Part shown: positions 1 to 9,762 of the stretch, one piece after another
How the letters are laid out: every line of letters starts with the position of its first letter
Position numbering within the stretch: position 1 is the first letter of the stretch
Source: Palaemon carinicauda
Lineage: Eukaryota; Arthropoda; Malacostraca; Decapoda; Palaemonidae
Reading direction: 5' to 3'
Assembly: GCF_036898095.1 (NCBI RefSeq)
Contig: NC_090751.1
Coordinates: forward strand, 46,109,534-46,173,533
Length of the DNA stretch: 64,000 nt
Notes under the pieces: generated by a model
What the model was told of the DNA's origin: nothing
Seen by the model: the letters and a program-made list of their open reading frames with translations, nothing else
Databases searched by the model: none
Position numbers and translations under genes: made by a program

Positions 1-326
1 CTGATGACAGGGAGATGGGAGATAATCTCATAGTCACCCCTGAACTAATTTTCTTTGATGAAACTGATATTAGAAAACGACTTCGACCAATTTTTGAGAG
101 GTAAACTATAAAAATTACACAATTACTAATGATATTTCTTATTTTTACTATGAACATAAGGGGGGCGTTGACGACCATGGGGGGCATTATAGAGGCTGGA
201 GATGAATTCTACACGTATAACGGCCTTCTGATAGGCAAAAGGAAGACTTTTAGCAAAGAAAAAAAAATTGGCAAAAATCGGTTTCATTGTATATTATTAC
301 ATCTCAATGTATCCTAGTATTCCAAC
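1..326. other. AT-rich non-coding stretch, nothing recognised
   Basis: I see no gene, RNA or repeat signature here. A 62-codon open frame at 129-317 has no recognisable protein features and looks like chance. Confidence 0.5.
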
Positions 327-1190
327 TACTTTTTCTTATAGGAAAAATTACGCTCCCTTCGAAAATAACACTCGTTCCCGTCGCAAATGAATAGTTACAG
401 AAATATATATATATCTATATCCGCCGATAATGGGGGACCCCCAGTGGGAACTCGGGGTTTTGGGTGGGGAAATCATACTGGGGAATCGATATATAAACGT
501 AAAACAAGCCTTTTCTTCTCTATACATTATCTTCTTGAAATTATAATAACCGGAGGAAAATACAAAACAGTATATCTGGATAAACGTTGGAGGCGCCGTT
601 ACAAGGATTGTGTTATGAAAAAATACAGTAACCAGTGCTGCCAACGTCCGATGTAGATCAAATGTTATTTTGTGACCGGTCATACTACTAGGCTAGGTTA
701 GGTGGGTTTGTTAGGTTCTGTGGCCTTTTTGTACTTTTTATATATTGAGTAAAACTTATATGGAGAAATTTAAAATACATATGGAAATATCTATTATTAC
801 TATCTTTAGTAATGTCAGCGTGCCGTTGGTAACTCTGTGTACCATACGTCAACGTTGGTAACACTGTGTGTTATTGGTAACGTTGCTAATGTTATCGTTC
901 GTTCGTAAGAGAAGTGACACCGTGCAACTCAAAGTTATCCGAATTGGTTGATCTGTTTGTTTCCGATTGAAATGAACATCAAATTCGGTTAATTCACGTT
1001 ATTTACCGTAGGAAAACAATTATATATCGTTTCCCCAGTATGTTTTCCCCACCCAAAACCCCGAGTTCCCGCTGGGGGTCCCCCATTATCGTAGGATATA
1101 GATGTATATATATTTCTGAAACTATTCATTTGCGACGGAAACGAGTGTCATTTTTGAAGAGAGCGTAATTTTTTCCCTAAGAAACTAGTT
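327..1190. mobile_element. MITE/fold-back element with long terminal inverted repeats
   Basis: The stretch at about 327-508 reappears inverted at about 1018-1190. Both arms carry an ATG-run of G and C with the shared core GGGGGACCCCCAG and the block CGGGGTTTTGGGTGGGG, followed by an AT-rich stretch and a block with GCGACGG and AACGAGTGTCA. Arm similarity looks close to 90 percent by eye. The roughly 500-bp interior has no coding potential. This is the form of a non-autonomous DNA transposon or fold-back element; no transposase is present, so the superfamily is unknown. The right arm overlaps a tandem repeat. Confidence 0.7.
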
Positions 1191-1499
1191 TTTTTCCTAG
1201 GTTACATTGTCATGTAATTCACTACAGGATAAAGATGTATATATATTTCTGAAACTATTCATTTGCGACGGAAACGAGTGTCATTTTTGAAGAGAGCGTA
1301 ATTTTTTCCCTAAGAAACTAGTTTTTTTCCTAGGTTACATTGTCATGTAATTCACTACAGGATAAAGATGTATATATATTTCTGAAACTATTCATTTGCG
1401 ACGGAAACGAGTGTCATTTTTGAAGAGAGCGTAATTTTTTCTATAAGAAACTAGTTTTTTTTCCTAGGTTACATTGTCATGTAATTCACTACAAAAATA
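1101..1499. repeat. 133-bp tandem repeat, three units
   Basis: Units begin at 1101, 1234 and 1367 (each starts GATGTATATATATTTCTGAA), giving a period of exactly 133 bp. Each unit contains the outer end of the right inverted-repeat arm plus a tail with CTAGGTTACATTGTCATG. The units are almost identical, with small length changes in T runs, so the expansion is recent and affects only this arm. Confidence 0.9.
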
Positions 1500-1559
1500 C
1501 CGATAATGATAATATTAGCTAGGGATTAAGTACTTAAAGGTTAAAGATGTCTGGTTTCA

Positions 1560-1746
1560 GTTCCAATTCCATCTGAATAGATGCTCTCCAGAACGTCAGC
1601 CGGGCAAGCCCAATCCCCCGGTGTGGTGCCCAACCACAGCAGTGGCCTCACCAGTAAACAGCTTAAACTCACAGTCCCAGCGGGGATCGATCTGCTGCCA
1701 TGCGAATGCTAGACGGACACGTTACCACTGTACTAGCTAGCATTAG
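1560..1746 (-). mobile_element. tRNA-derived SINE
   Basis: Read on the minus strand, the sequence has an A-box-like TAGTACAGTGGTAACGTGT (complement of 1718-1736) and a B-box-like AGATCGATCCC (about 1683-1693) at tRNA-like spacing, then a non-tRNA body with TTTAAGCTGTTTACTGG and GGGCACCACACCGGGGG. The tRNA part has no convincing cloverleaf, so it is a SINE head rather than a working tRNA gene. The 3' limit is approximate. Confidence 0.6.
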
Positions 1747-1785
1747 CCAAGGTTTGTGGTTTGATTATTCTTTAATTGGAAATTT

Positions 1786-1788
<3 letters not shown>

Positions 1789-1874
<86 letters not shown>

Positions 1875-1877
1875 TCT
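1789..1877. repeat. (CT)n microsatellite
   Basis: An almost pure CT dinucleotide run of about 85 bp, with one A interruption near its right end. Confidence 0.98.
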
Positions 1878-1879
1878 AG

Positions 1880-2380
1880 CATTATATCAGGAGTAATTTA
1901 GACTTTCTCCAACCTTAACATCCATCAGTTGCTTGAAAGAAAGCCTTCCTTGTGTAATATGCAATTATTGTATTGTATATTGGACTATTAATTTGTACCT
2001 CTCTCCCACTAACTCACATCTGAGGTATGTGTGCAGGGACAATCACTATATTCGTTTTACGACAGTATTCCAGAAAACAAAAAAATAAATAAAGTAATTT
2101 TGCACACACACAATGCAGTGTTATCCCTTTGATTCATATTATCAAACTTATTTTTTCTACTCATTATTGTTAGGCTATTACTAGTGTATTTGACCACACA
2201 AAAATGACGGCTAACAATTTAGATAGATATGGACACACAAATGCAACCCTTTCCACCCCCTGCTCCTTTCCTAACTACAACCAATCTCACCAGGATATGA
2301 CTATTCTCTCTCCCTCCTATCGAGACACTGGGAGAGACAGTAGTTATAGGTCTGGCAATGCCACCAAGTGTTACCGGAAA
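1880..2380. other. Non-coding stretch between microsatellites
   Basis: No coding or RNA feature was recognised. A 108-codon frame starting at 2204 runs into the AT microsatellite and its tyrosine/isoleucine tail is simply translated TA repeats. Confidence 0.5.
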
Positions 2381-2381
2381 G

Positions 2382-2508
<127 letters not shown>

Positions 2509-2514
2509 CATCTC

Positions 2515-2945
2515 CTCCTATGCCTATTGACGCAAAGAGCCTTGATTAGATTTCGCCAGTCATCTCTATCTTGAGCTTTTAATTCAATAGTTCTCCATTC
2601 ATCATCTCATACTTCGTGCTTCATAGTCCTCAGCAATGTAGGCTTGGGTTTTCCAACTCTTCTAGTGTCTTGTGGAGCCCAGCTGAACGTTTGGTGAACT
2701 AACCTCTCTTTGGGAGTGCGAAGAGCATACCCAAACCATCTCCATCTACCCCTCATCATGATCTCATCCTCATATGGCACTCGAGTAATCTCTCTCATAG
2801 TTTAATTTCTAGTAATATCTTGCCATTCAACTCCCAATATCTTTCTGAGGGCTTTGTTCTCAAATCCATTAAATCTATTGGAGATTGTTTCATTGTCATA
2901 CCATGAGTCATGTCCATAGAGTAACACTGGTCTCACTAAAATTAT
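2515..2945 (-). pseudogene. Non-LTR retrotransposon (LINE) ORF2 C-terminal fragment
   Basis: The minus strand translates, with one in-frame stop between two open parts, to the typical tail of LINE polymerase proteins downstream of the RT. It includes PVLLYGHDSWYDNE, then ENKALRKILGVEWQD, then RMRGRWRWFGYALR-like and APQDTRRVGKPKPTLLRT motifs. The pattern of a GHD/GYALR segment followed by R-R-G-K/R-P-K is known from the C terminus of many endonuclease/RT proteins. The RT and endonuclease parts are absent, so this is a 5'-truncated dead copy. Clade not assigned. Confidence 0.75.
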
Positions 2946-3189
2946 ATATAGTCTGATTTTTATATGTAATTTCAGGTGATTTGATTTCCAAATTTTACTT
3001 TTTTATTTTTATTCTATTTTTATCTTTGTTGATGTACTGTACTTGTATCGATATGTGCTTTGACCTTAATTTCCCTTAATTTCTTATTGCATGATACAAA
3101 CCATATGAATAATCACTCTATCATGAAATATGGCATCAAATTGACTTACAAGTAAACACAAAACTACATGAGGAAGAGGACACCAATTT

Positions 3190-4534
3190 AAAATAGCTCT
3201 TTGATAAATAAACTATAAAATGAGACTTATGTCAGCCTGTTCAGCATAAAAACTTTCCCTGCAAGTTTGAACTTTTGAAGTTCCTCCGTTTCAACTACGT
3301 GATTAGGAAGATCACTCCACAATTTATTCCCAGCTGGAATAAAACTTCTAGAATTCTGTGAAGTATTAAGTCTTGTGATGGAGAGGGCATGACTGTTAGA
3401 ACTAACTGTCTGCCTAGCACTACATACATGATGGGTAGATCTGAATGCAAAGGATGGTCAGAATTATGAAAAATCGTATACAACATGCATAGCAAACTAA
3501 CTGAATGACAGATGCTAGAGATTAATACCTAGATCAGGAATAAGAAATTTGATAGTCCGTAAGTTCTTGGCCAATAAATTATGATGAGAATCAGCAGCTG
3601 AAGACCAGACAGGAGAACATTACTCCAAACAAGGCAGAATGAAAGAATTAAAATACTTCTTCAGAATAGATTGATCACTGAAAACCTTAAGACTTTCTCA
3701 ATAAGACTATTTTTTTGTGCAATTGAAGAAGAGATGGACCGAATGTGTTTCTCAAAAGTAAATTTGCTATCAAGAATAACATCTAAAATTTTAAGTCATA
3801 AAAAGTTGAAGAAACATTATCAATGCAAAGATCCAAATGTTGAGGACTCACTGTCCGCAACCTACTTGCAATCATACTGAGTTTTTTTAGAATTCAGCTT
3901 CATGCTCCATAATTTGCACCATGCACTAATTTTACCTAGATTTCTATTAAGGGATTCACCAACCCCTGATCTACATTCAGGAGATGGAATTGATGCAAAG
4001 AGAGTAGCATCATCTGCGTATGCAACAAGCTTTTTTTCTAGGTCAAACCATATGTCATGTGTATTTAGTATGAAAAGTAACGGGCCAAGAGCGCTACCCT
4101 GAGGAACACCTGATATTACATTCCTTTATTCACTATGGTGCCCATCAACAACTCTTTGCGATCTATTAATTAAAAATTCAATAATAATGCTAAGGAACAA
4201 CCAACCCACTCCCAACTGTTTGAGTTTGAAAACAAGGGCCTCGTGATTAACATGGTCAAAGGCAGCACTAAAATCAAGGCCAGTCATACAAATTCTTGAC
4301 ATCTATCAAGGGATTTCTGTATAGCATTGGAGGTTGTAAGAAGGGCATCACATGCTCTAAGGCCTTTACATAAGCCAAATTGCAAACTAGGGAACAGATG
4401 ATTATCCTCGGCAAACCAGTTTAGACGTTTTGCCAAATGATGTTAAAAAACTTTAGATAATATGGGTGTTATAGAAATTGAATAGTAAGCAACTGTACTT
4501 AAGCTACCACAAACATATTCACATAATGGAGTAA
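3190..4534 (-). pseudogene. LINE (Jockey/CR1-like) reverse transcriptase, 3' part, split by DIRS element A
   Basis: On the minus strand, with frameshifts and stops, the RT core is readable. It includes ISITPILSKVF, FGLCKGLRACDALL, a LDFSAAFDHVNHEALV-like palm motif A, the SGVPQGSALGPLLF block (motif B) and the catalytic VAYADDATLFA (motif C, about 4000-4035). These are followed by thumb and tail residues ending in a SFIPAGNKLWSDLPNHVV-like block near 3290-3350. The N-terminal side of the RT continues at 11384 beyond the inserted DIRS element. The copy is degenerate and cannot encode protein. The family resembles Jockey/CR1-group polymerases. Confidence 0.85.
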
Positions 4535-4547
4535 TTTTCAATATTAA

Positions 4548-4706
4548 ACTTACCCGATAATCATGTAGCTGTCAACTCCGTTGCCCGACAGAACTCTATG
4601 GAGGGATACGCCAGCTATCACAATACTAGAAGGGGGTGTACTTACCAGCGCCACCTGTGGCCAGGTACTCAATCATTTGTTGTTGACACCTCCTCAATTA
4701 TTCCTC
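4548..4706 (+). repeat. Left inverted terminal repeat of DIRS A
   Basis: These 159 bp are the exact reverse complement of 11194-11352. The outermost bases (4535-4547) differ from the right outer edge; both outer edges are instead copied in the internal complementary region. Confidence 0.95.
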
Positions 4707-4916
4707 TGTCGTGCTTCCGGCTAGACATTCTGGGATACGCTCATGGTCTTCGAGTCTTTTCATGGATATTTGGTGAAGTATTCTCTTAGATTAACGGCTA
4801 TCGCATACTGGAATCCTTTTTATATTAGCTAGTTAGCTTTTATATAAACTCTGATTAACGGTTAATGAATTTTTGCTTGTTTTTGGATCACCCTTTGACT
4901 TACTCTTTGAAACAAG

Positions 4917-7703
4917 ATGTCTGACGTTTCGCAAGCTCCCTCCCATAGACGATGTAGGTCTTGCAATAGGCGTATTCCGAAGGTCTCGGTAGATCCTCAC
5001 ACCGCTTGTTCTGACTGTAGGGACAGGCCCTGTCTATTAGAAAATCGGTGTGAGGAGTGCGCCGGACTTTCGGAATTGGATTTTGTACGTCTTTTAAAAT
5101 ATTCATCCAAGTTAGAGAGAACTAGAGCTAGGAGAAGTTCTTCTCACTCTTCTATGTTTTCCTCTTCTCATGATCCCCTACCTTTTCCTACCCCTGTAGT
5201 GGCTACCCCCGAACCTACTGTGTGCCCTCCGCCTGATATGTCAACTGTTTTGCGTGCTATTCAGGCTTTAGGAGATAAAGTAGAATCAGTGGTAAGTGAC
5301 CATAAGTCTTTGATGGCCGAGGTTAAAGAACTGAAGGTCAAGAGTGCAGTGGGTGGGAATAGTGCCAGTGCTGTGACGAGTGCTAGTGTCTGTGCAGTGC
5401 CAAGTGCTAGTGGTGCCAGTGTGGTGCGTGAGGATTTTTCTGTTCGAGCCAGTCGTCCTCCCAGTCCGGGACCTCTTGCAAGCTCCCATGCCCAGGGGAG
5501 AAGCAATGTCGAAGGGCATAAGGGTTCGGCAGGCCTTGTTAGGCGCACAGATTTATCCTCGGTGGTTGCGGGCGTGTCTTCTGTAGACCGTCACTCCCAC
5601 CTGCAGACGATTGAGCCCGTCTTCTCGTCCGCTGATCTTCATGCAGGGAAGAAACGTTGGTCTCAGGTCTCGAGACCGCTGAAACGTAGAGTTCAGTCAG
5701 CGAGTGCTCAGCCAGGTTGCAGTCATTGGCTCAGCTCCGACTCACCTCTGTCATCGATCGACAGTACTCCGCCCAAGAGGAGTAAGGTTCTGCCTTTACA
5801 GACCCCGACTGTGACTTTACCTCAGTCTTTTATCGCCTCTGCCGACCCCAAGTGGACCCTGCTTCAGTCCATGCAAGTTCAGCTTTCGGACTTAATGCGT
5901 GAATGTCGGGCTGAGAGTGTTGCACCTCCTGCACTCCCTCCACCTGTTCTCGCTGCACCTGTGCTCTCCCAGTCTGCACCTGCTCCGCCTGTGCTCTCCC
6001 AGCCTGCACCTGCTCCGCCTGCACTCCCTCCGCCTGTTCTCGCTGCACCTGTGCTCGCCCAGCCTGCACCTGCTCCGCCTGTGCTCGCCCAGCCTGCACC
6101 TGCTCCGCCTGGTCGCAGCACCATCTGCCAGGCGTACGATGTTCAACCACTTTCGGAGTTTGCTGTTCACAGTGTTGTTCAGCCTCAGCCTTCTTTAAGG
6201 CAACCTCTGCTTGGGGATCAGGAGAGTTACACTCTTCCTCCTCCTCCCCTTGTTACTCCACCAGTGGTGCAACTCTCGGATGGGGTACAACAACCTCTCC
6301 CCTCCGTGAGTCTGTCTGCTGCACCAGCGCTGCACCGAGTTCAACCCTCATCTAGGCAAGCTCATCTACACCATGCACTTGCGCCTCAGGAGCCTCAGCT
6401 TGCTAGAACTTTACCTTGTTCTGCGCAGCCTCAACCTTCTCATGCTCCACTCATCTCTCAGGAACAGGAACGGACTACTCCGCCTCCGTCCTCCGCTCAG
6501 CTGGTGCAATCCTTGGGTGCAACTCTTGCTAGGAGTCATCCTCCTGCACCCTTGCACCTGCCTTCTGCTCCGACTGTTGTTCAACCTATGCAGTCTGAAC
6601 CTCAGGTTCTCCCTCAAGTTGAGGAAACCTCTGTTGTTCCTACCCGTTCTGACTCTGCGGTTCAGCATTCTGGTCCTTTTGCTTCGCTACATTCTGCTGA
6701 TGAAGTTTCGGATGATGAAGAGGCACATCTTGATCCCTCATCAGACGTGGAGGAGTCTAAGCTTTCTCCATTGTCTGTTGATTTTAGAAAGGTCTTGGCT
6801 CTACTCAGGGAGCTTTACCCTGACCACTTCGTCTCTGCTGTTCCCCGCTCTCCTCCATCTGAGTTTTCGCTAGGCGTGCAACAAGCTAAGTCGAGCTATA
6901 CTAAGCTTGTCCTAGCTAGATCCTCCAAGAGGGCCTTAAGGACCTTAGGGGAATGGCTTCAGTCTAAACAACACCTGGGCAAGACTTCCTTCATGTTCCC
7001 TCCAACGAAGCTCGCATCGAAAGGTTGCGTTTGGTATGCCACAGGGGAAGCACCAGGCTTGGGAGTTCCTGCCTCTGCCCAGGCTGACTTCTCAAGTCTG
7101 GTGGACTCGCCTAGGAGGACTGCGATGAGACGCTCGAAGGTTTGTTGGACCTTCTCAGACCTGGATCATCTTCTGAAAGGGTTGTTCAGAGCCTTCGAAA
7201 TGTTCAATTTTCTCGACTGGTGCCTGGGAGCCCTCAGCAAGAAAACATCTCCTGCGGACAAAGACTCTGCCATGTTGATTATGTCCTGCATGGATAAGGC
7301 TATCAGGGATGGATCGGGTGAGCTAGCGTCGTTATTTGTATCAGGGGTGCTGAAGAAAAGAGAACAACTGTGTTCCTTCCTCTCAGCCAGCATTACACCG
7401 TGCCAGCGGTCACAGCTCCTTTTTGCTCCACTCTCAAAGTTCCTCTTTCCCGAGGAGCTAGTTAAGGACTTGTCGGCTGCCCTGATACAGAAGGACACGC
7501 ACGATCTTGTAGCTTCATCGGCTCGTAAGTCTAAGGTTACCACCTCTGTCCCCAAGACTTATCGCTCTCCAGTGGCTGATACCCCGGCCACTAGGTTCAT
7601 ACCGCCCTTTCGTGGTAGAGCCCCCAGCCGAGGAAGTTCCCGTCCAGTCTCTCACAGGGGCAAGCCTAAGAAAGGACCAAGGACATCTAAGGGAAAGCAC
7701 TGA
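4917..7703 (+). CDS. Gag-like protein of DIRS A (928 aa)
   Basis: The first frame of element A encodes the presumed structural/nucleic-acid-binding protein. The N-terminus has a cysteine cluster (C13, C16, H28, C31, C34, C39, C45, C48) that looks like a zinc-binding module. A long low-complexity proline/alanine/serine/glutamine-rich middle follows, with a 24-39 bp-scale repeat of PAPAPPVL/PPPVLAAP units near residues 335-405. Then comes a more conserved helical-looking region (about 620-860, starting near SVDFRKVLALLRELYP) and a basic RG/K-rich tail with PPFRGRAPSRGSSRP and KKGPRTSKGKH. The ATG at 4917 directly precedes the cysteine cluster, which supports this start. The stop overlaps the RT frame by about 90 bases. 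The Gag role is inferred from position and composition. Confidence 0.85.
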   Translation: MSDVSQAPSHRRCRSCNRRIPKVSVDPHTACSDCRDRPCLLENRCEECAGLSELDFVRLLKYSSKLERTRARRSSSHSSMFSSSHDPLPFPTPVVATPEPTVCPPPDMSTVLRAIQALGDKVESVVSDHKSLMAEVKELKVKSAVGGNSASAVTSASVCAVPSASGASVVREDFSVRASRPPSPGPLASSHAQGRSNVEGHKGSAGLVRRTDLSSVVAGVSSVDRHSHLQTIEPVFSSADLHAGKKRWSQVSRPLKRRVQSASAQPGCSHWLSSDSPLSSIDSTPPKRSKVLPLQTPTVTLPQSFIASADPKWTLLQSMQVQLSDLMRECRAESVAPPALPPPVLAAPVLSQSAPAPPVLSQPAPAPPALPPPVLAAPVLAQPAPAPPVLAQPAPAPPGRSTICQAYDVQPLSEFAVHSVVQPQPSLRQPLLGDQESYTLPPPPLVTPPVVQLSDGVQQPLPSVSLSAAPALHRVQPSSRQAHLHHALAPQEPQLARTLPCSAQPQPSHAPLISQEQERTTPPPSSAQLVQSLGATLARSHPPAPLHLPSAPTVVQPMQSEPQVLPQVEETSVVPTRSDSAVQHSGPFASLHSADEVSDDEEAHLDPSSDVEESKLSPLSVDFRKVLALLRELYPDHFVSAVPRSPPSEFSLGVQQAKSSYTKLVLARSSKRALRTLGEWLQSKQHLGKTSFMFPPTKLASKGCVWYATGEAPGLGVPASAQADFSSLVDSPRRTAMRRSKVCWTFSDLDHLLKGLFRAFEMFNFLDWCLGALSKKTSPADKDSAMLIMSCMDKAIRDGSGELASLFVSGVLKKREQLCSFLSASITPCQRSQLLFAPLSKFLFPEELVKDLSAALIQKDTHDLVASSARKSKVTTSVPKTYRSPVADTPATRFIPPFRGRAPSRGSSRPVSHRGKPKKGPRTSKGKH

Positions 7704-9762
7704 CTCTCAGATTCTCCAGACAACAGTAGGTGCCAGGCTCAAGATCTTCTGGCAAGCCTGGGAGAAGAGAGGTGCAGACGCACAGTCTGTCAGTTGGCTG
7801 AGGTACGGTTACAGGATTCCATTCTGCCTCAAACCGCCTCTGACCACATCGCCCATCAACCTCTCTCCCAACTACAAAGAAGAGGACAAGAGGCTAGCAT
7901 TGCAGCAGGAGGTGTCGCTACTTGTGCAGAAGAAGGCAGTGGTTATAGTCCGGGACCATCAATCCCCGGGCTTCTACAACCGTCTCTTTCTTGTGGCCAA
8001 AAAGACAGGAGGTTGGAGACCGGTGCTGGACGTCAGCTCTCTCAACGAATATGTCACCAAGCGGACGTTCACAATGGAGACGACCAAGTCGGTCTTAGCA
8101 GCGGTCAGACAGGAGGACTGGATGGTCTCGTTGGACTTGAAAGATGCATACTTTCACGTTCCCATTCATCCAGACTCCCAACCTTTCCTGAGATTCGTTT
8201 TTGGAAAGGTTGTCTATCAGTTCCAAGCCCTGTGTTTTGGCCTAAGCACAGCTCCTATGGTCTTTACTCATCTGATGAGGAATGTAGCGAAATTCCTGCA
8301 CTTATCGAACATCAGAGCTTCCCTCTACCTAGACGACTGGCTGTTGAGAGCCTCCACGAGTCGTCGTTGTCTGGAGAACCTCTCTTGGACTTTAGATCTA
8401 ATCAGAGACCTAGGTCTATTAGTCAATTTAGAGAAATCTCAACTCATTCCATCCCAATCCATTGTGTACCTGGGAATGGAGATTCAGAGTCGGGATTTTC
8501 GGGCTTTTCCATCGGCCCCCAGGATAAACCAAGCCCTGCAGTGCATCATGAGCATGCTGAAGAGGAGCAATTGCTCAGTGAGACAGTGGATGAGTCTCAC
8601 AGGGACCCTCTCATCTCTGGCCCTGTTTGTCGAGCTAGGGAGACTCCACCTCCGCCCTCTCCAATTCCATCTTGCAGCTCATTGGGACAAGGGCTCGACT
8701 CTAGAAGCAGTCTCTATCCCTATCAACCAAGAGATGAAGACCACTCTCCGGTGGTGGAAGCACAATCTTCTTCTCAAGGAGGGTCTATCATTGGCCATCC
8801 AGACCCCCCATCTTCATCTCTTCTCGGATGCATCGGACTCGGGCTGGGGTGCAACCTTGGACGGACGGGAATGCTCAGGAGTATGGAACAAGGAACAAAA
8901 TTTACTCCACATCAACTGCAAGGAACTGTTAGCAGTCCATCTTGCCCTGTTGAACTTCAAGTCCCTCCTGCTAGGCAAGGTGGTGGAGGTGAATTCAGAC
9001 AACACCACAGCCTTGGCTTACATCTCCAAGCAAGGAGGGACCCATTCGAGGAGCCTTTACGAGATCGCAAGGGACCTCCTCATTTGGTCAAAAGGTCTAA
9101 ACCTCACACTGGTCACGAGGTTCATCCAGGGCGATATGAATGTTACAGCGGATCGCCTCAGCAGAAGGAATCAGGTCATTCCTACGGAATGGACCCTCCA
9201 CAGGAGTGTGTGCAACAGACTTTGGAAGTTGTGGGGTCAACCTACCATAGACCTGTTTGCCACCTCCGTCACCAAGAGACTTCCGCTTTATTGTTCCCCT
9301 GTTCCAGACCCTGCAGCGGTTCATGTAGATGCTTTTCTTCTGAACTGGTCCCATCTCGACCTGTACGCATTCCCTCCGTTCAAGATTATAAAAAAGGTTC
9401 TGCAGAAATTCGTCTCGCACGAAGGGACACGGCTGACGCTGGTTGCTCCCCTTTGGCCTGCAAGAGAATGGTACACAGAGGTACGTCAATGGCTAGTCGA
9501 CTTCCCCAGGACTCTACCTCTAAGAGTGGACCTTCTACGTCAACCACACGTAGACAGGTTACATCCAAACCTCCACGCTCTTCGACTGACTGCCTTCAGA
9601 CTGTCGAAAGATTCGCTAGAGCTAGAGGCTTTTCGAAGGAGGCAGCCAGTGCGATTGCCAGAGCTAGAAGAATTTCCACTCGTAGAGTCTACCAGTCTAA
9701 GTGGGAGGTCTTCCGAAGCTGGTGTAGAGCCAATTCAATATCCTCTACCAATACCTCTGTGA
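7612..9762 (+). CDS. Reverse transcriptase-RNase H-methyltransferase-like polyprotein of DIRS A (716 aa)
   Basis: The RT fingers/palm begin near residue 110 (NRLFLVAKKTGGWRP), with catalytic aspartates D178 in SLDLKDAYFHVP and the YLDD box at 239-242, and the motif B region CFGLSTAPMVFTHL between them. RNase H follows with D406 (FSDASDSGWGA), E438 (INCKELLAVHLAL), D463 (VNSDNTTALAY) and D514 (VTADRLSR). Residues about 545-650 (TIDLFAT, YAFPPFKIIKKVL, LVAPLWPAREWY) match the DAM-methylase-like domain known after RNase H in DIRS1-type elements. The frame is +1 relative to Gag and starts inside it; the ATG at 7612 is the first in frame, but frameshifting or reinitiation could also start it. No disabling change seen. 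Confidence 0.93.
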   Translation: MVEPPAEEVPVQSLTGASLRKDQGHLRESTDSQILQTTVGARLKIFWQAWEKRGADAQSVSWLRYGYRIPFCLKPPLTTSPINLSPNYKEEDKRLALQQEVSLLVQKKAVVIVRDHQSPGFYNRLFLVAKKTGGWRPVLDVSSLNEYVTKRTFTMETTKSVLAAVRQEDWMVSLDLKDAYFHVPIHPDSQPFLRFVFGKVVYQFQALCFGLSTAPMVFTHLMRNVAKFLHLSNIRASLYLDDWLLRASTSRRCLENLSWTLDLIRDLGLLVNLEKSQLIPSQSIVYLGMEIQSRDFRAFPSAPRINQALQCIMSMLKRSNCSVRQWMSLTGTLSSLALFVELGRLHLRPLQFHLAAHWDKGSTLEAVSIPINQEMKTTLRWWKHNLLLKEGLSLAIQTPHLHLFSDASDSGWGATLDGRECSGVWNKEQNLLHINCKELLAVHLALLNFKSLLLGKVVEVNSDNTTALAYISKQGGTHSRSLYEIARDLLIWSKGLNLTLVTRFIQGDMNVTADRLSRRNQVIPTEWTLHRSVCNRLWKLWGQPTIDLFATSVTKRLPLYCSPVPDPAAVHVDAFLLNWSHLDLYAFPPFKIIKKVLQKFVSHEGTRLTLVAPLWPAREWYTEVRQWLVDFPRTLPLRVDLLRQPHVDRLHPNLHALRLTAFRLSKDSLELEAFRRRQPVRLPELEEFPLVESTSLSGRSSEAGVEPIQYPLPIPL

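Noticed and set aside
348..683. Overlapping 111-codon minus and 89-codon plus frames
   Set aside because: They lie in the inverted-repeat arm and interior of a non-coding element; no domain.
690..715. TTAGG-like telomeric repeats
   Set aside because: Only a few degenerate TAGGTTAGG-type units, no tandem array.
1683..1745. Functional tRNA gene
   Set aside because: A- and B-box-like blocks are present but no proper cloverleaf, and the sequence continues into a SINE body.
7794..9467. N-terminal two thirds of a 955-codon frame ending in the YR
   Set aside because: This part is out of frame with the RT/RNase H motifs; only the part after about 9468 is recombinase.
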